From Acanthamoeba sp. SK_2022b (taxonomy: Eukaryota > Discosea > Longamoebia > Acanthamoebidae), in contig JANDJZ010001754.1 of NCBI GenBank assembly GCA_027943245.1, forward strand, positions 124,001-188,000: a DNA stretch of 64,000 nt, in the 5' to 3' direction. Made by a program: the position numbers and the translations under genes. A model generated the notes under the pieces. The model was not told the origin of the DNA. It made no database searches and saw only the letters and a program-made list of their open reading frames with translations. This document shows positions 61,979 through 64,000 of the stretch, in pieces (position 1 is the first letter of the stretch; each line of letters starts with the position of its first letter).

Positions 61979-63394
61979 TTACATCGTCGGCTGCACCATC
62001 AGCTGGCCGGCGGTGCCGCGATCGGCCATTTCCAGCGTCTGGCTGTAATACAGGAACGGGAAGTGTTCGGAGGTAGGTTGGTTGAAATACACCAGCAGCT
62101 CGACGTCGCCATCGACCCAGACGGTGTCCTTCCAGCCGCGATCTTCCGCCATCGGCTGCGCGCCGTTGACGCGTTTGATCAGGAACTGCACGCCCTGAAT
62201 ATGGAACGACTGCGGCGTATCCGCATGAATGTTCCAGCGTTCCCAGGTGCCTTGCTGCGCCTGCACGTCGATGCGGTTCATATCCCAAATCGCGCCGTTG
62301 ATGCCAACGCCGCCGTCGCCCAGGCGGAAATCGCGGGTGCGGCTGGCGCTGCCGTCCAACAGCTGATCCGCCAGCAGGCGCATCGGCAGGTTGTCGGTCA
62401 CCAGCGGCAGCAGGCCGGTCGGGCGCAGCGTCAGCACCTGGGTGGACACCAGAATGCTCGACGGCTCGAACAGGCCGCGCAGGCGATCCATGATGCCCGC
62501 CGCTTCACCGGCGGTGATGGTCACCTCGTCGCCCTTCGACATGTCGATCAGCACTTCCCGGCGTTCGCCCGGCGCCAGCGACAGCTGCTGCACCGCGACC
62601 GGCGCGGGCAGGAAGCCCTGATCGCTGGCAATCACGTTGAATGGGCGCCCGTCGCTGAGCTGCAGGGTATAGCGGCGCGCGTTGGAGGCGTTAAGCAGGC
62701 GCAAACGCACCCAGCCGCGCGACACTTCGACATACGGGTTTTGCACGCCGTTGACCAACAGCGTATCGCCGACGAAGCCGCCCTGCGACGGCGCATCGTA
62801 TTGCGGCGTGCCGAAGTTATCGAAGCGCTTGTCCTGAATGATCAGCGGGAAATCGTCGACGCCGTAGTGGTTGGGCAGCGGCAGCGCTTTGCTGACGGCA
62901 TCTTCCACCAGCCACAGCCCGGCCAGCCCGTTGTAAACGTGCGGCGCCATGCGGTTCGGCGTGTTGGCGTGGTACCAGCAGGTGGCTGCCGCCTGACGAA
63001 TAGGCAGCACCGGCGACCAGTCGACGTTCGGCGACATCATGCGCGGCGCGCCACCCATCAGCGTGCCCGGCACCTGCAACCCGCTGACGGTCATCGCCAC
63101 CGGCTCCTGCAGGCGGTTGCTGTAGATCAGCTTGACGTCGTCGCCGCTGTAAACCCGCACCGTCGGCCCCAAATACATGCCGTTGACGCCCCACACCGCC
63201 GCTTTGCGGTTATCCATAAACGCCCAGTGGGCGCGCTGCAGGGTCAGGAACAGCGGCTGACCGCGGCGAGACTCCAGCAGTGGAGGGATGGGTAATGGGG
63301 TCTGCGTTCCGCTCGCCTCTGCCCTCAGCGGCACGGCGCTCGCGCACAGCGCCAGGCCCGATGCCTGTAAAAACTGACGTCGACTGAGTGACAT
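61979..63394 (-). CDS. ftsP: Cell division protein FtsP (SufI)
   Basis: A 471-residue multicopper-oxidase-fold protein with twin-arginine signal (SRRQFLQASGLALCASA); ATG 63394 follows GGAGAAAAT. It keeps the cupredoxin folds (VWGVNGMYLGPTVRV, CWYHANTPNRM, FHIQGVQFLIKR), but the copper-ligand histidines are largely replaced, as known for SufI. It protects the divisome under stress. It follows plsC, as in E. coli. Confidence 0.94.
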   Translation of the reverse strand: MSLSRRQFLQASGLALCASAVPLRAEASGTQTPLPIPPLLESRRGQPLFLTLQRAHWAFMDNRKAAVWGVNGMYLGPTVRVYSGDDVKLIYSNRLQEPVAMTVSGLQVPGTLMGGAPRMMSPNVDWSPVLPIRQAAATCWYHANTPNRMAPHVYNGLAGLWLVEDAVSKALPLPNHYGVDDFPLIIQDKRFDNFGTPQYDAPSQGGFVGDTLLVNGVQNPYVEVSRGWVRLRLLNASNARRYTLQLSDGRPFNVIASDQGFLPAPVAVQQLSLAPGERREVLIDMSKGDEVTITAGEAAGIMDRLRGLFEPSSILVSTQVLTLRPTGLLPLVTDNLPMRLLADQLLDGSASRTRDFRLGDGGVGINGAIWDMNRIDVQAQQGTWERWNIHADTPQSFHIQGVQFLIKRVNGAQPMAEDRGWKDTVWVDGDVELLVYFNQPTSEHFPFLYYSQTLEMADRGTAGQLMVQPTM

Positions 63395-63526
63395 ATTTTC
63401 TCCATGAAAAGCAATAACTAAACCGTGTGCAAAACCCAAACGCCCGCCAATCAAGATTAGCAGGCGCTCAGGCGTTAACGGCGCTGAACGCCAATTAAAA
63501 ACGTATTCTTTGAAGCCGGTAGACTC

Positions 63527-64000
63527 TTATTTTTTGGCGGCGTTGCGCTGGGCGACTTCGGCGTCCAATTCGGCGATCTTCGCCTCCATCAGCTCGCGGC
63601 AATGGGCCGCCAGCTCGCGCACGTTTTCTTTGCCGTATTTGCTGGTATCCACCGGCGCCAACATCTCGACGATCACATGACCGTTATTCCAGCGATTAAG
63701 ATTTATATTACCGCTGGTGGTCGATACGCAGATCGGCACAATCGGCACGCCGGCGGCGATGGCCGCGTGGAACGCGCCGGTTTTAAACGGCATCAGCCCG
63801 CGGCCGCGGCTGCGGGTCCCTTCCGGGAACATCCAGATCGAAATGTCCTTCTTTTTGAACTGCTCCGCCACCTGGGCGATGGTGCCGTGCGCCTTGGCAC
63901 GATTATCACGATCTATCAGCAGATTACCGGTCAGCCAATACAGCGGGCCGAAAAACGGGATCCACACCAGACTTTTTTTACCGACGGTCACGGTGCGCGG
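63527..64000 (-). CDS. plsC: 1-acyl-sn-glycerol-3-phosphate acyltransferase, C-terminal part
   Basis: The frame continues past the right edge, so the start and the NHxxxxD motif are outside the window. The visible 157 codons include GPLYWLTGNLLIDRDNR, the FPEGTRSRGRGLMPFKTGAF block and GVPIVPICVSTTSGNINLNR, all typical of PlsC. It makes phosphatidic acid from lysophosphatidic acid at the inner membrane. An apparent GTG at 63991 is an internal valine. Confidence 0.95.
   Translation of the reverse strand, partial: PRTVTVGKKSLVWIPFFGPLYWLTGNLLIDRDNRAKAHGTIAQVAEQFKKKDISIWMFPEGTRSRGRGLMPFKTGAFHAAIAAGVPIVPICVSTTSGNINLNRWNNGHVIVEMLAPVDTSKYGKENVRELAAHCRELMEAKIAELDAEVAQRNAAKK

Overview
The window looks like a chromosomal segment of an enterobacterium of the Serratia marcescens group. 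The GC-rich right part (about 23.5-64 kb) carries scrK-scrYAB-scrR, exbBD next to divergent metC and yghB, yqhC-yqhD-dkgA, ygiQ, xapAB-xapR, ftsP and plsC, an order that broadly follows the pheV-to-plsC part of enterobacterial chromosomes. Strain and species are inferred from gene content only.

Layout. (1) 1-7785, minus strand: one end of an integrating conjugative element of the SPI-7/PAPI-1/PFGI-1 type. It holds parA, dnaB-like helicase, parB, a DUF2786 gene, a small membrane protein, a DUF2857 gene, a small unknown gene, an STY4528-like gene and the start of a TIGR03761-type gene, mostly joined by ATGA-type overlaps. The element ends at 7862-7910, a copy of the 3' half of tRNA-Phe without its 5' half (the attachment repeat). 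(2) 7895-8330: about 2.7 tandem copies of a ~161-bp unit, each starting with the last 16 nt of tRNA-Phe and carrying a terminator hairpin. (3) 8530-21127: a lower-GC cluster for an NRPS-independent (NIS) siderophore. A nine-gene minus-strand operon (IucA/IucC synthetase, TonB-dependent receptor, type III PLP decarboxylase, SbnA-like synthase, opine dehydrogenase, MFS exporter, periplasmic binding protein, class V PLP enzyme, small ParB/Srx protein) diverges from a CitE-like gene across a Fur box. (4) 21.1-23.5 kb: a DUF2913 gene and a decayed stretch with coding remnants. (5) 23.5-30.2 kb: an orphan amine N-hydroxylase with a TupA-like ATP-grasp protein, a Fes/IroE-like esterase, a GNAT, a PAS-LuxR regulator and a cytosine-permease-like transporter. 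(6) 30.7-35.3 kb: an XRE-YhhQ-QueF queuosine operon and a Tat-exported phospholipase C. (7) 35.5-42.6 kb: sucrose regulon, then an IS200-type element. (8) 42.6-64 kb: conserved core genes with a GntR-controlled transporter/kinase pair and the xanthosine genes.

The most interesting part is the NIS locus. SbnA-like synthase, SbnI-like ParB/Srx protein, SbnH-like decarboxylase and a CitE/HpcH-type lyase recall staphyloferrin B, but the expected SbnB dehydrogenase is missing and an octopine/opine dehydrogenase sits in its place, with only one NIS synthetase and an extra class V PLP enzyme. I infer that the opine dehydrogenase either cleaves the SbnA product oxidatively to L-2,3-diaminopropionate or builds a real opine group, so the product is probably not one of the classic NIS siderophores. 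ExbBD (43.0-44.0 kb) could energise the receptor; the ABC permease and ATPase for the binding protein are not in the window.
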